Source of the DNA: Trichomonas vaginalis G3
Taxonomy: Eukaryota; Parabasalia; Trichomonadida; Trichomonadidae
Assembly: GCF_026262505.1 (NCBI RefSeq)
Contig: NC_067205.1
Location: forward strand, 4,278,001 to 4,342,000
Length of the DNA: 64,000 bases
Reading direction: 5' to 3'
This document shows positions 1 to 8,929 of this stretch, in pieces. The first letter of the stretch is position 1. Each line of letters begins with the position of its first letter. The notes under the pieces are model-generated. The model was given only the letters and a program-made list of their open reading frames with translations, did not search any database and was not told the DNA's origin. The position numbers and the translations under genes were made by a program.

Positions 1-394
1 TTTCAAGGTCCTCCTTTGTTAGAATTATTTGGTTCTTGCTTATAAGATTTGTCAAAAGCTTCTTATCGTCTTTGAGTAAAATTGTTTGGTATAACTGAAG
101 AAGGTAATGGTCTACGTTATCTGAAGGATTTGTTTGAACATTTGTGTAAGGGTTGTCGTTGGCTTCTCTTGAAAGAATTTGGTCCAGTGGTGGATACTCT
201 AACTTAACATCTGATGTAGCGTTAGCGTTTGAAGCTGAGTTTAAATTCACGGATTTCAGTTCTGGTTCTTTTTCTTTCAAACACTCTGAACTATAGTTCT
301 TTATGACAATATTGTTTGTCGTTCGTGAGTCAACATTTGATGTTGGTTCAATTGGAACATTAACGGCACCAGCTAAGATGGATTTGCTTCTCAT
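1..394 (-). CDS. Partial Polinton P3 protein, Asn/Lys-rich
   Basis: An open frame on the minus strand begins with ATG at 394 and is still open at the window edge (about 131 residues visible). The translation is hydrophilic, rich in Asn, Ser, Lys and Asp, with no domain that I recognise. It starts close to, and divergent from, the small gene at 420-821, leaving about 25 bp between starts. This is the tight divergent arrangement seen elsewhere in these elements. It could be a virion or replication accessory protein; function unknown. Confidence 0.45.
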   Translation of the reverse strand, partial: MRSKSILAGAVNVPIEPTSNVDSRTTNNIVIKNYSSECLKEKEPELKSVNLNSASNANATSDVKLEYPPLDQILSREANDNPYTNVQTNPSDNVDHYLLQLYQTILLKDDKKLLTNLISKNQIILTKEDLE

Positions 395-419
395 TTCATA
401 TAGAATAAAAACCTTTTAT

Positions 420-821
420 ATGTATGAAATGAACAATATACTCGACAAGGGTTTGAATGTAAAGCTAACGAATGAAAATATTGTTGAATTCACTGAGACA
501 GGTGCTGTGTATAAAGATGTAGAACTACTGAACAAAAGAGCTAAGGGAAGAAGCAGGAACATGAACAAAGGGTGGAAGCCTATAAAAATTTATGTCAATG
601 ATGGCTCAGGAGGTTCAAACATAAAGTATGCAGAAAGTTATAGAGTTTATGCTCTCAAAGGTGAAAAGCCTTCATTTAAGAACAGCTATTCTAACGCATA
701 TCCTCAAAAGCTAACGGATGGGGAAGTGGATGATATGAATGACAGCAAAAATATTAACAGAAATGGCGACAGAGATGCATGGAATTTGTTTACCATCAGT
801 CAATTGAAGGTTAAACTTTAA
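420..821 (+). CDS. Polinton P3 hypothetical protein
   Basis: 133 residues from the ATG at 420. An in-frame extension to 303 exists, but 420 is preferred because it gives the compact divergent spacing to the gene ending at 394. The protein is hydrophilic, with a basic stretch around residues 40-55 and an Asn/Asp-rich C-terminal part. I recognise no family. Its 3' end overlaps the end of the convergent ATPase gene by four bases, typical of Polinton packing. Confidence 0.45.
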   Translation: MYEMNNILDKGLNVKLTNENIVEFTETGAVYKDVELLNKRAKGRSRNMNKGWKPIKIYVNDGSGGSNIKYAESYRVYALKGEKPSFKNSYSNAYPQKLTDGEVDDMNDSKNINRNGDRDAWNLFTISQLKVKL

Positions 822-1710
822 AACAATGTTGGTCGTTCCCATGGAATATTTTTGACTTTAATGGTATTAGTCATGATATGAATCTCAAGGTATGAACGAG
901 GAGAGATGAGAGACTTATATGCTTCCCAAATTTCTTCAAAAGGTAATGTTATACCTGACTGTTTCCAAATGAGTTCAATATCATAACGTGAGAAACCTTG
1001 AAAGATAACGAAGTCAGTTATGAGACGTTTTATGTTTAAAGCAAGAAAACGCCATGTTTGCATAAGTATTGCTACAGTTAAGTGGTAATGTCTGACTTTA
1101 GTAATGATGTTAGCTAATGGTGAGTCAGGCTTTGACACTAAAACCTTTCCGTGCGAAAGTCCGTCGCAAACGAGCAGAGATTTTGAAGGATACTTTTTGA
1201 AAGGGGTATTTTGAAAGTTTTTGACAGAATGTAGTTTGTAAGTCGTTTCATATCGTAAACTCCTGAGTATTGACGTAAGTGGTGTTTGTCAATAATTCTT
1301 TCCATCTCTTCTGAAGTCTTTTGCATTCCTGACTGTATAAATTCAACGATGGCATAATATTTCCTCTTACGTCGAATGTAACGTTGAAGAAATTCAATGA
1401 GTTCACTGTCTGGAACTTTAACGACAGAGGCTTGAACTTTTGACATAAATGTTTTCGCTGTTGAGTCCATAGAGTCTGAAGTTGCTGATATAATGATTTG
1501 GTCATAGTAAGAGTCGTTTCCTAAACGCTCTGTTATGAGTATATGACGAATGAGGTTAAATGTCTTACCTGAACCCATCTTTCCACAATAGAAATACACA
1601 CCATTTGAACAGAATTCATAATCTTTGCTGAAAGGAAGAATGAGAGAAGAGTTAAGTTTGTCTGTAGTTTCATTCATGTCTTCATCTACGTCATGTATTA
1701 AATGCTTCAT
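818..1710 (-). pseudogene. Polinton P3 DNA-packaging ATPase (A32/FtsK-HerA type), broken
   Basis: Genome-packaging ATPase of the FtsK/HerA (poxvirus A32-like) class, which drives DNA into the capsid. A Walker A motif of the form GxxGSGKT lies in the N-terminal part after a YFYCGK stretch. The downstream part matches, in order, the region of the P1/P2 ATPases that follows Walker B (a histidine-rich strand, then an xKRLITD segment and a C-terminal xxHIxxNxIK strand). It starts 16 bp from the divergent spike-like gene at 1727. The coding region is interrupted, so this is a fossil copy. Confidence 0.65.
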
Positions 1711-1726
1711 TTTATCTCCATTAAAA
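1711..1726. promoter_or_regulatory. 16-bp divergent promoter region
   Basis: Only 16 bp separate the start codons of the ATPase (minus) and the spike-like gene (plus). The interval is AT-rich with a central TCTCC. In P1/P2 the equivalent divergent pairs have 18 bp with TCTA, so this is probably the same kind of very compact bidirectional promoter in a diverged form. Confidence 0.4.
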
Positions 1727-2608
1727 ATGCAAGTCAGAAATATTCAGAACATAGCACCGAGTCTAACTGACAAGAGTATAAAGATATACTATGAACATGT
1801 TATGATGAAACCAACCAAAATTCAAGAAAGTCAGTATACTTATGAATATCCAAGACATTGGGTAGAGTATGTAGGAGGTGAGAAAGCTATTGAAATCAGA
1901 CAGGTTCGAAGTATTCCAGCAGGAAGGACAATATTATTGAAGAACTTTAATGTTTTGAGGTATAATGATGAAACAAAGAAGCAAGATAGTTTTCCCATTG
2001 CTGTGTATGTGAACCTAGACACAGGAGATGACATGAAAGTTTTTAACACAAAGCTTCAAACGGTAGTGAGAGAACAACTTACTGCGGAAGGGCATCCATT
2101 ACCTTCAGAAGTTACCATAGCATATAATTTTGAAACAAACTCAATAGATTTTAAAGTCATCTCTGCAAAGAAGTCAGGTTTTACATTTAATGAAGCAGAT
2201 GTATATTCGAATGAAAACTTCAAAGCTATTGCATGGTTAGATAATGACGATTGCTTTAAGAAAATATTTAAATTCAGTGACTCAACGATGTCAATAGATG
2301 ACCTTCGTGGAATGTTACCATCGATGTTTACAGTAGAAGGTTCAGCAGGATTGCTTACAAGATTGTCAATTGGTGGTATTTGGTCTCGTGAGAACATTGT
2401 TATAAAATCCAGTATAAGTGAATTTGCTGAAGAATCTATATTATGTCTTTCAAACTACATGTATTCGCCACCGAAGCATTATAGTATAACAAACTTTGTC
2501 AGTAAGTTTAACATAAGACTTGTCGAACCTTCTTCAATGAAAGATGTTGTGCTACCTAAAGATGGAAAGGATGGACTCATTATTGAGATGATTTTAATTG
2601 CATATTAA
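1727..2608 (+). CDS. Polinton P3 spike-family protein
   Basis: 293 residues from the ATG at 1727, chosen because it follows TTAAAA directly; the open frame extends further upstream, but that part is antisense to the ATPase. Near residue 40 it shares a signature with the P1/P2 proteins at 26236, 32771 and 50304: (Y/F)(D/E)YPxxW followed by AIxxRxxx. The C-terminal part ends with a motif reminiscent of the FxxxFYEPPS segment of those proteins (here YMYSPPK, then xxFxxxF). Function is unproven. A virion surface (spike or penton-like) protein is my inference, from its place beside structural genes and the variable middles of the P1/P2 relatives. Confidence 0.5.
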   Translation: MQVRNIQNIAPSLTDKSIKIYYEHVMMKPTKIQESQYTYEYPRHWVEYVGGEKAIEIRQVRSIPAGRTILLKNFNVLRYNDETKKQDSFPIAVYVNLDTGDDMKVFNTKLQTVVREQLTAEGHPLPSEVTIAYNFETNSIDFKVISAKKSGFTFNEADVYSNENFKAIAWLDNDDCFKKIFKFSDSTMSIDDLRGMLPSMFTVEGSAGLLTRLSIGGIWSRENIVIKSSISEFAEESILCLSNYMYSPPKHYSITNFVSKFNIRLVEPSSMKDVVLPKDGKDGLIIEMILIAY

Positions 2609-2833
2609 ATGAGCTTGTTCTTGAAGGTCAGTCATGATGAAATAACTGTTGTAGAAGATGTTAGCAATTGTTCAGACATTTTGAAGCGAATAGATGAGAT
2701 AAGAAAGAAGTTAGATAGACCGCAAAGCGGTGAGGGCGAAGCCCGTGAGAATGTTTATGTTTCATTGACTTTCTCCAGTAACGAGAACTTTTATGAGATA
2801 ATATTGAAGAGAGATGATTTTAATATGGTGTAA
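2609..2833 (+). CDS. Polinton P3 small hypothetical protein
   Basis: 74 residues. The ATG directly follows the stop of the preceding gene (TAAATG junction), and its own stop is likewise followed directly by the next ATG. Acidic and basic residues are mixed; no domain recognised. A short GC-rich stretch with two adjacent hairpins (2719-2731 and 2734-2744) is inserted in frame and encodes a Gly/Glu-rich patch, unlike the flanking AT-rich codons. Confidence 0.5.
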   Translation: MSLFLKVSHDEITVVEDVSNCSDILKRIDEIRKKLDRPQSGEGEARENVYVSLTFSSNENFYEIILKRDDFNMV

Positions 2834-3349
2834 ATGGTAGCTTGGGCAGCTTTAGGCGCAATGGGAACAAAAGCATTAGCATTTGGAGCAAAAGCACTTG
2901 GAGCTTATGACGCAGTAAATAAAATGAGTGGAGGAAGAGTTTCGAAGACATTAGATGCAAATAAAGGAAAGATTGGAGGCTGGGTTGCAAAGAAGTTAAG
3001 ATTAAATAAAATAGGGCTCATAAATAAAGCATCCAATTTGGTTGCGACTGAGTCGGAAAATGCTTTAGGAAAGGACGATGAGTTTTCAAAACACGCAAAA
3101 GACTTTAATGACCAGATGAAAGGTGAAACAATGCATTTAAATAGAGTCGATGGAACTCTTCCTCCACCAGCAGTTCTTCCGTATGGTCCCTATGGAATGT
3201 ATGGAAACCCTTACGAAAGACCATTTGACCCATTGACTGGTGGAAGTAACTGGTATCATTACGGACGAAGAAGAAAGACAGTCAAGTTGGAGACAGACGT
3301 GAAGAAAGCAACTAAAAAGAAACCAAGGAAGAGAGTTATAAAGCAATGA
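2834..3349 (+). CDS. Polinton P3 basic virion-type protein with hydrophobic N-terminus
   Basis: 171 residues. The N-terminus is an Ala/Gly-rich hydrophobic segment (about residues 1-30), followed by a Lys/Gly-rich amphipathic region, a Pro/Tyr/Gly stretch around residues 115-140, and a very basic C-terminus ending in KKKPRKR-type sequence. This layout recalls adenovirus-like minor core or membrane-lytic proteins and parallels the small GxGxFxN proteins of P1/P2. That comparison is structural only; no homology is claimed. The start codon directly abuts the stop of the upstream gene. Confidence 0.5.
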   Translation: MVAWAALGAMGTKALAFGAKALGAYDAVNKMSGGRVSKTLDANKGKIGGWVAKKLRLNKIGLINKASNLVATESENALGKDDEFSKHAKDFNDQMKGETMHLNRVDGTLPPPAVLPYGPYGMYGNPYERPFDPLTGGSNWYHYGRRRKTVKLETDVKKATKKKPRKRVIKQ

Positions 3350-3353
3350 ATTC

Positions 3354-3417
3354 ATGAGGTGAAAAAAGAGGTGAAAAAAGAGGTGAGATTTCACCACTTC
3401 ACCTAAATTTATTTTTG
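3354..3417. repeat. Palindromic GGTGA-GATT-TCACC block
   Basis: Tandem GGTGAAAAAAGA units lead into a stem GGTGA/TCACC with loop GATT, then CACTTCACCTAAAT and a T-rich tract. It is the same architecture as the blocks in P1 (24639, 24747, 25792, 25984) and P2 (48585, 60835, 61890). It lies just after the stop of the basic protein and may act as a terminator or mobile palindrome. Confidence 0.6.
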
Positions 3418-3491
3418 CGCTATGTTTTCATACGTGTGGGAGTGGTGATATCATTAATTTTAAGTTTATTTTTAAGTTTATTTGGATGTAA

Positions 3492-3776
3492 ATGACAGAA
3501 CAAAAGCAACTCATACAAATCGAAAAATATAACAAACATACATTTAAACATTTATTCTTCCTTCCTGAGCATAACATGTTCTTTCAAATACATCCGAGAC
3601 CAGTTGACTTTTCATTGACTGTGTATAAAGATAGAAATAGTTATATCATTAAACCATACGATGACGAAGGTAAGTTATGTAAATTGTACGTTAAGAAGTT
3701 AGAGAAAGTTTATGGCTTCAAGTATGACTACAATAGGGTTAACACTGATGATGAAGATATTGAGGAAAATTTATGA
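3492..3776 (+). CDS. Polinton P3 hypothetical protein
   Basis: 94 residues starting at the ATG that follows a T-rich TTATTTGGATGTAA leader. Sequence is mixed, with aromatic residues in the first half and an acidic C-terminus (DDEDIEEN). No family recognised. It is the last gene of P3 before the repeat-rich boundary DNA. Confidence 0.45.
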   Translation: MTEQKQLIQIEKYNKHTFKHLFFLPEHNMFFQIHPRPVDFSLTVYKDRNSYIIKPYDDEGKLCKLYVKKLEKVYGFKYDYNRVNTDDEDIEENL

Positions 3777-3779
3777 GAA

Positions 3780-3990
3780 CATTAGTGAAGTCGTTAGTGA
3801 GAACGATAGTGAGAACGTTTATTTTTACAGTAGTGAAGTCGTTTGTGAAAACATTAGTGAGGTGAAGTGGTTGGCGGCTTTGTAAATATTTAAGGTTAAG
3901 TTAATGTTGTCGTTTGTGTTGTAAAATATACGTTAACGGTTTTGTAAAGTGTCAAATTCACAAGTATTGCGTACGGAGGAACGCAGTGCC
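3780..3990. repeat. Degenerate direct repeats at the P3 border
   Basis: Reiterated GTGAGAACG / GTGAAGTCGTT units between 3780 and 3870, followed by a small hairpin (TGCGT...ACGCA) near 3967-3984. This may be the subterminal part of P3 or the 3' flank of the hAT-like unit. I see no gene. Confidence 0.4.
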
Positions 3991-4015
3991 ACAGTACACG
4001 AGACTTGTATACTAA

Positions 4016-5848
4016 CTATTTTTCTCCAATTCTATGCGAGATCTCTTCCCAAGCATAATTTTGTGCCTCGTCCATCAGATCGTTCTCAAAGATGTCTGAT
4101 TCCTTATTGATGAACGTATTATATAACGAGAGTACAAGCGTTTTTTGTCTTTCGTTCAATCGGAATTGAACCAAAATGCGCTTGAGGTAATCTTTAGCTG
4201 CTGTTAGATCATTTTCGGCAGTCTGATGATTATCCTCGCGTACATCTTGCAATGTAAGCCTAAGTTGATCATCAGATTCGACAATTCTACGAAATGTGCC
4301 TTCATCTGTTACATCAATTACAGCGTTTGTGTTACCTTCCTCAAAAATAGAATCCATGTAAATGTCCTGTAAATCTTCTGCCGGATCTTTATCAGGAATA
4401 TGCTCACTTTGAAAGGAACTCAAGGGATCGGCCAAATCTTCTACTTCTTCGTTTTTAACAAACTTTCTATGGAAGTAGAACCTTCCTCTCGGCGTGAGAG
4501 AGAATGCCAAACACCATAGCCCACCAAAGTCAGAGTCCAAGGTATAGCTATCCAATGAAGATGCCAAGATGGATCCGAATGCATTATGCAAATTGGATGT
4601 CAAAAGATTGAGAGCTGATATGGCTTTACGAAGCCAAATGTAACAATTTGCCAACAATGCCTTATCCGATTCGAATACTAAGATTAGCTTTTTAAGAACA
4701 GCTAAACAATCTTTCAATTGTACGATTTTATCGTGATCTACATTTATATATTGCTTGATTTTGTTTTCGTACTTAAGAATAAAGACACATATATTATAGT
4801 CATATATCCATCTGGTGGATACATGCTGTGGACATTGTGCACCTATATCGTCAGCATGAATGCGACAAAGTTCTGCAATTCTGTGCACATCCTTTACTAA
4901 ACTTTGTAACTGGTTGTTCTTGCCAGCAATATATTGATAGCTGTTGTGGATTCTGTGACACAAACAGGGAATAAGCAATATCTTGTAGTATTTTGGATCT
5001 CTGTCATGATAGAATGAATCATTCCAAGTATCTTTGAAGCATTTTAACTGTGCTGGTCCTCCGTCAACTACCACACTACCTATCTTGACTTTCCTAATGT
5101 CAATTCTGTTAAATCCTGCTGTTATTGCGGATTTATAATCCTGACTTGTCTGGCCATCCTTCATATCTATCGCCTCTACTGGGTATGGCTTCATTTGCTC
5201 CAACGGATTTGTTAAGACAAAATCAAGATTGTGGTAATCATGTGTCTTGCCTTCATCGATGGCGACACAAGTGTATGCTTTTTTGGCGAATTCGAGAACT
5301 TTAGCAAGGTGTATGCTGTTAGCAATAGCAATCATTCTATTTCGGATCTCATCACGTGTAATAGGCTTATATAATTTGTCAGCAAGTTTTTCCGGATTGA
5401 TATTAGCTGACTGAAGTTGTTTGTATTTGTTCATCATTTGATATATTGTGAACATAATGAAAATCTTTGCAACATGCGTGAATTCTGGGGATGCAAATGT
5501 GTCTAAGGCAAGGTTGAACTTACCGGTAAAAATGGTCATTTCATCGTATACATTCGATAAATCCAACATTGGATCATTTGGCTGTTTACCTTTATTGTAG
5601 TAGTCAAGTAATGTTTGCTGCGATAATGCTTCTCCGGCCTGGCATGTGTGAACATGAGTCTTAAGCCAGTTTTTATAATGATCCTCCCTTTGTTCTTGCA
5701 TTGAACACCGGCAAACTACGCCATCAGATCGTGTCACAAGTTCATTGCATTTTACATACCACTTGGGACTACCTTCATGTTTATATCGCATGTAAACATG
5801 TTGTTTCGTTTCAAGATCGGGATATGTTGTGAACCCGACTTCTTTCAT
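4016..5848 (-). CDS. hAT-like transposase
   Basis: 610-residue uninterrupted protein. Order of features: a Cys/His-rich N-terminal region (C34, C47, C49, H66, C69) compatible with a BED-like zinc finger; an acidic residue in AIDEG (D198); VVVDGG (D262); PCLCH (C295, H298); and STRW (about 344-347). This set (D, D, CxxH, TRW) is the usual signature of hAT-superfamily RNase H-fold transposases. Such a protein would bind transposon ends and cut them in the nucleus. The C-terminal part is acidic. I did not find convincing terminal inverted repeats or an 8-bp duplication, so it may be a solitary or domesticated copy. The hAT assignment is by motif order only. Confidence 0.55.
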   Translation of the reverse strand: MKEVGFTTYPDLETKQHVYMRYKHEGSPKWYVKCNELVTRSDGVVCRCSMQEQREDHYKNWLKTHVHTCQAGEALSQQTLLDYYNKGKQPNDPMLDLSNVYDEMTIFTGKFNLALDTFASPEFTHVAKIFIMFTIYQMMNKYKQLQSANINPEKLADKLYKPITRDEIRNRMIAIANSIHLAKVLEFAKKAYTCVAIDEGKTHDYHNLDFVLTNPLEQMKPYPVEAIDMKDGQTSQDYKSAITAGFNRIDIRKVKIGSVVVDGGPAQLKCFKDTWNDSFYHDRDPKYYKILLIPCLCHRIHNSYQYIAGKNNQLQSLVKDVHRIAELCRIHADDIGAQCPQHVSTRWIYDYNICVFILKYENKIKQYINVDHDKIVQLKDCLAVLKKLILVFESDKALLANCYIWLRKAISALNLLTSNLHNAFGSILASSLDSYTLDSDFGGLWCLAFSLTPRGRFYFHRKFVKNEEVEDLADPLSSFQSEHIPDKDPAEDLQDIYMDSIFEEGNTNAVIDVTDEGTFRRIVESDDQLRLTLQDVREDNHQTAENDLTAAKDYLKRILVQFRLNERQKTLVLSLYNTFINKESDIFENDLMDEAQNYAWEEISHRIGEK

Positions 5849-7573
5849 TAATGAAGTGATTTCTTAAGTTGAATAAAAACAAATTTGATTGAAATTCATA
5901 CAAAATTTCTTTTTATCATTATTATTTAAGATGCTTTTTTATGTTGAATTGTTAATTTTTTATTTCCACCTGGGATATTTTGAATTGGGCTAGCCCAATC
6001 CCACCTCTCAATTTTCTCTCAATTGGGCAATGGGGATCCCATATAAAATGTATTGTAACAAAATTTTACATGCATAATAAAGTACAATTAAACAACATTC
6101 TAAAAATATTAAATTCACATCATTTACTTGAAGATTTTATATTTTCAACAAAAATTAATACAATAATTACATTAAATTGAGGAGATTTATAATATTTATT
6201 ATAAATTAAAATATTATTACTCATTAATTTGTTGAAATATTGCATTTTAGTGGTAAAAATTAAAATTTAAGTTTACATGGAGAAAAAAATTTTTAAATTC
6301 CAAAAAAATTCAATTGGGATAACGATAGGGACAAAAATTTAGAATCCCCATATGCTTGGGATAAAATCACATGACTACTCTAAAACCATGGTATTTTGAA
6401 ATTTTAAGATTTTTTTGGATTTTTTAATTTTTTTCTACGATTATAAACGGCGAAATTATTTTCGAATTTAAATTATATTATTAGAATTATTTATAAATCT
6501 AAATGCTTGGGATGACAAAGTTTTCCCAAACTCATGACTAATTAATGGTCATATTTTATAATTACGGTTCCTTCCCTGAAATTCAATAATATTTGATTTA
6601 TGGATGCAGAATTGTTCATGTATTGCTATAAATCAAGCTAAAATAAATTTTCTCAAAAATTAGTAAATCTTCTTGTAAATAGAGTTTTGGAAGGGTTATT
6701 ATGAGATATATAAATTTCGTTGGGCGAAATAGATATTTCTAAAGCTTGTAATATGCATACAAACTATTAGATTCCTACCTATCAAACAAATTTAATAAGA
6801 TATGCTGTGTTTAAGGCTTGATTTGATCTTGAAAATATCTATGTTTACAATATATGAAGTTTATAATATAATTAGGATGTGTATATGAAATAAAATTATT
6901 TTATATAAATTTTGAAAAATTAGTGAATTATATTAAGTAAGGTATATTTAAAACTAAGTTTTTATTCATCTGAAGTGTGATATTTGAAAAATAGAAGAAG
7001 TAACGGAAAATAATATATTAGATTGAAGTTCGTAATTTAAATAAACATAAAAAGCTGCTGTATATTCAATACGTGAAGCATTTTGCAGCCTTCTTTACCG
7101 AATGTTTGATTTGTATTTGTTGTAACGGCTAATTTTATTTTGGAATTTGAAGAAAAAACCAAAATCTTCGTAGTGATTCTGTATAGATTTGCTGCTCTTG
7201 GCTTATAAATGAAATAGATGAAGTTTCATTTTTTGCGAAAAATCTTCAAGTTCGAAGGTACCAAAATAGGTCTCGAACAAGAAAAAAAAATCATGTCAAA
7301 AAAAATTCTGAAGTTTACTTACAGACTACAGCGCACCCTTAAACTTATTCAAAGCATTTTAGAGGAAAAATTGAAATAATTTCAAATTCTTAGGAAATAT
7401 CTCTGAAATTGCTTGCGACATAATATTATATAAGTATTGTCCTATGAATCTAAATCAGAAGCTTGGTACCTTAAAATCGATGAAAAATTGAGAGAATCAG
7501 TTCAATTATAAAAATGAAATATTTCTGATTTGAGTAATATACTTATAGATCATATTTTTACTTAATAGTTATA
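5849..7573. other. Gene-free AT-rich region
   Basis: About 1.7 kb with no credible open frame. It contains a perfect 16-bp palindrome at 5984-5999 (ATTGGGCTAGCCCAAT), closely followed by GGGGATCCC-type sequence near 6031 and related TTGGGATAA / CTTGGGAT words near 6312-6360 and 6505. These could be debris of an old element. Nothing else can be supported. Confidence 0.5.
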
Positions 7574-8287
7574 TCAAAAAATAAGGAAATATAAGGTGAC
7601 CCACCAAAGCGTAGCATAACAATAAGTATTGCAACTAGGAATATGAATTGGTATATAATGAATAATTGTGTTATTTTTAGGTGAGTCACGTAGAAGTCCA
7701 AGAGGATTAATATAAATAGAATGATTATAATTTTGAATTTCTATAAATTCCACGGATGGAATTTGAATAAAATTAAAACTATTGATGATTTTAACAGATG
7801 ATGGAATTATAATGTATTTTAAAGTATTAGACTTTGAAATTCCGCCAATTTCTATCTTTTCAACTGAATTAGGAACAACAAAAAATTGCATTCCATTTCC
7901 TCCAAAAATACAATATAATGTTTTCATATCACTGGAATAGAGGGCTCCATTATTTTCTATAAAATACTTATTATCAGGATCAACAGAAATCCTTTTTATT
8001 GGAAGGCCTTCGTCAAATGGATTCTCATAGAGTTTATTCACGTTTTTAGGAATATTAAAATATTCAACTCGAGTACCATAAAGAAAAAAATTTGAAATGG
8101 AGGTAAGGGAATCATCAAATGAAACATTTATAAGATTTTTATAATTGATTAAACAACTATTAGAAGTAGATGTAAAACCTTCAAAACAAAGTTTGACGGC
8201 TTCGATATGCTCATTTAACTTTACAAGTTGTCCTGATCCAACAACACGAAATGTATTTGCTTCATTATCAATTGGAATGAATGACAG
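7574..8287 (-). pseudogene. BspA-like leucine-rich-repeat protein, no ATG
   Basis: Host gene of the BspA-like (TpLRR / LRR_5) surface-protein family that is expanded in trichomonads. The open frame of 237 codons aligns along its whole length with the neighbouring gene at 11004-11723 (FRVVG(S/T)G near the start, VSFDD, YFNIPKNV, NPFDEG, then VPN(S/T)V, YxIIPxSV repeat strands). It ends in the same short hydrophobic tail. The codon at the homologous start position is CTG, immediately after an in-frame TAG, and no in-frame ATG is available upstream. It is therefore either a start-lost pseudogene or a non-ATG-initiated gene. It is divergent from the next BspA-like gene. Confidence 0.65.
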
Positions 8288-8351
8288 CTAAAATTTTAGA
8301 AAAGTGACAAATTTATCATATTTACAAACATCTTAATTCCCCATTAGTGTA

Positions 8352-8929
8352 ATAACATTAAATTGTTCAAATGGAAATTTATCCAAACGAGATATTGACA
8401 GCCAATATACATCACTCATTATTGATGGAAGTTGTAAAATTCTACCTAATAAATGCATTGATTATCCATCAATTACTAACATCACACTTATGGATGGTGT
8501 TGAAGTTCTTGAAGATGATCCATTTATTCACACTCCTATTAAAGAACTATTTCTACCTAAATCAATTAAAAAAATTCATCAATACAATCCTTTTACTGTA
8601 ATGTCTGAACTAGAAAACATATTTGTTGATGAAAATAATCCATATTTCACATCTCTCAATGGAGTGTTATATACTAAAGATTATTCAGAGTTGATTCATT
8701 TTCCAAGGGCAAAAAACTTAACTATATATTATCCGCATCCAGGCACTCGAATATTAAGAGAACAATCTTTTGAACATCATCCAAAAATTACAACAATTGT
8801 TTTTAAGAATTTAATAACAAGTGTCAAAGAAAATGCTTTTTACAACAATTCCAATATGAGGAATCTTATTTTCCCATTAGGTGTTTCTCTTTCAACTTCT
8901 GTTTTTGATTCTTTAGTAAATTTCAAATA
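8352..8929 (+). pseudogene. BspA-like LRR gene, 5' part, split by a transposon
   Basis: Leucine-rich-repeat surface-type protein. Readable frame from 8352 with TpLRR-like strands (xTLxDGVEVLEDDPF, KELFLPKSI, LENIFVDENNPYF, NGVLYTKDYSEL, FPRA). The frame is open upstream to 8299, but an ATA stands where the family ATG would be expected (ITLNCxxGNL); the first ATG inside is at 8490. After the TA at 8928-8929 a 1.69 kb DNA transposon interrupts it. The frame resumes at 10622 and finishes with a membrane segment. Likely product: a membrane-anchored surface protein. Confidence 0.65.

Larger units (their letters stand above)
1..3990. mobile_element. Polinton/Maverick fragment P3 (divergent subfamily)
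   Basis: One end of a Maverick/Polinton cut by the left window edge. It is recognised by a packaging-type ATPase gene next to a spike-family gene related to those of the other two Polintons in the window, and by small basic or hydrophobic proteins packed with no spacing. The proteins match P1/P2 only weakly, so this is a separate subfamily. The inner limit is uncertain: the last gene ends at 3776, and repeat-rich DNA continues to about 3990, before an hAT-like gene. I could not identify a terminal repeat or target duplication. At least one gene is broken, so it is treated as a fossil. Confidence 0.7.

Noticed and set aside
5980-6180. 66-residue open frame in the gene-free region
   Set aside because: No similarity, AT-rich low-complexity translation, and it overlaps a palindrome; a chance frame.
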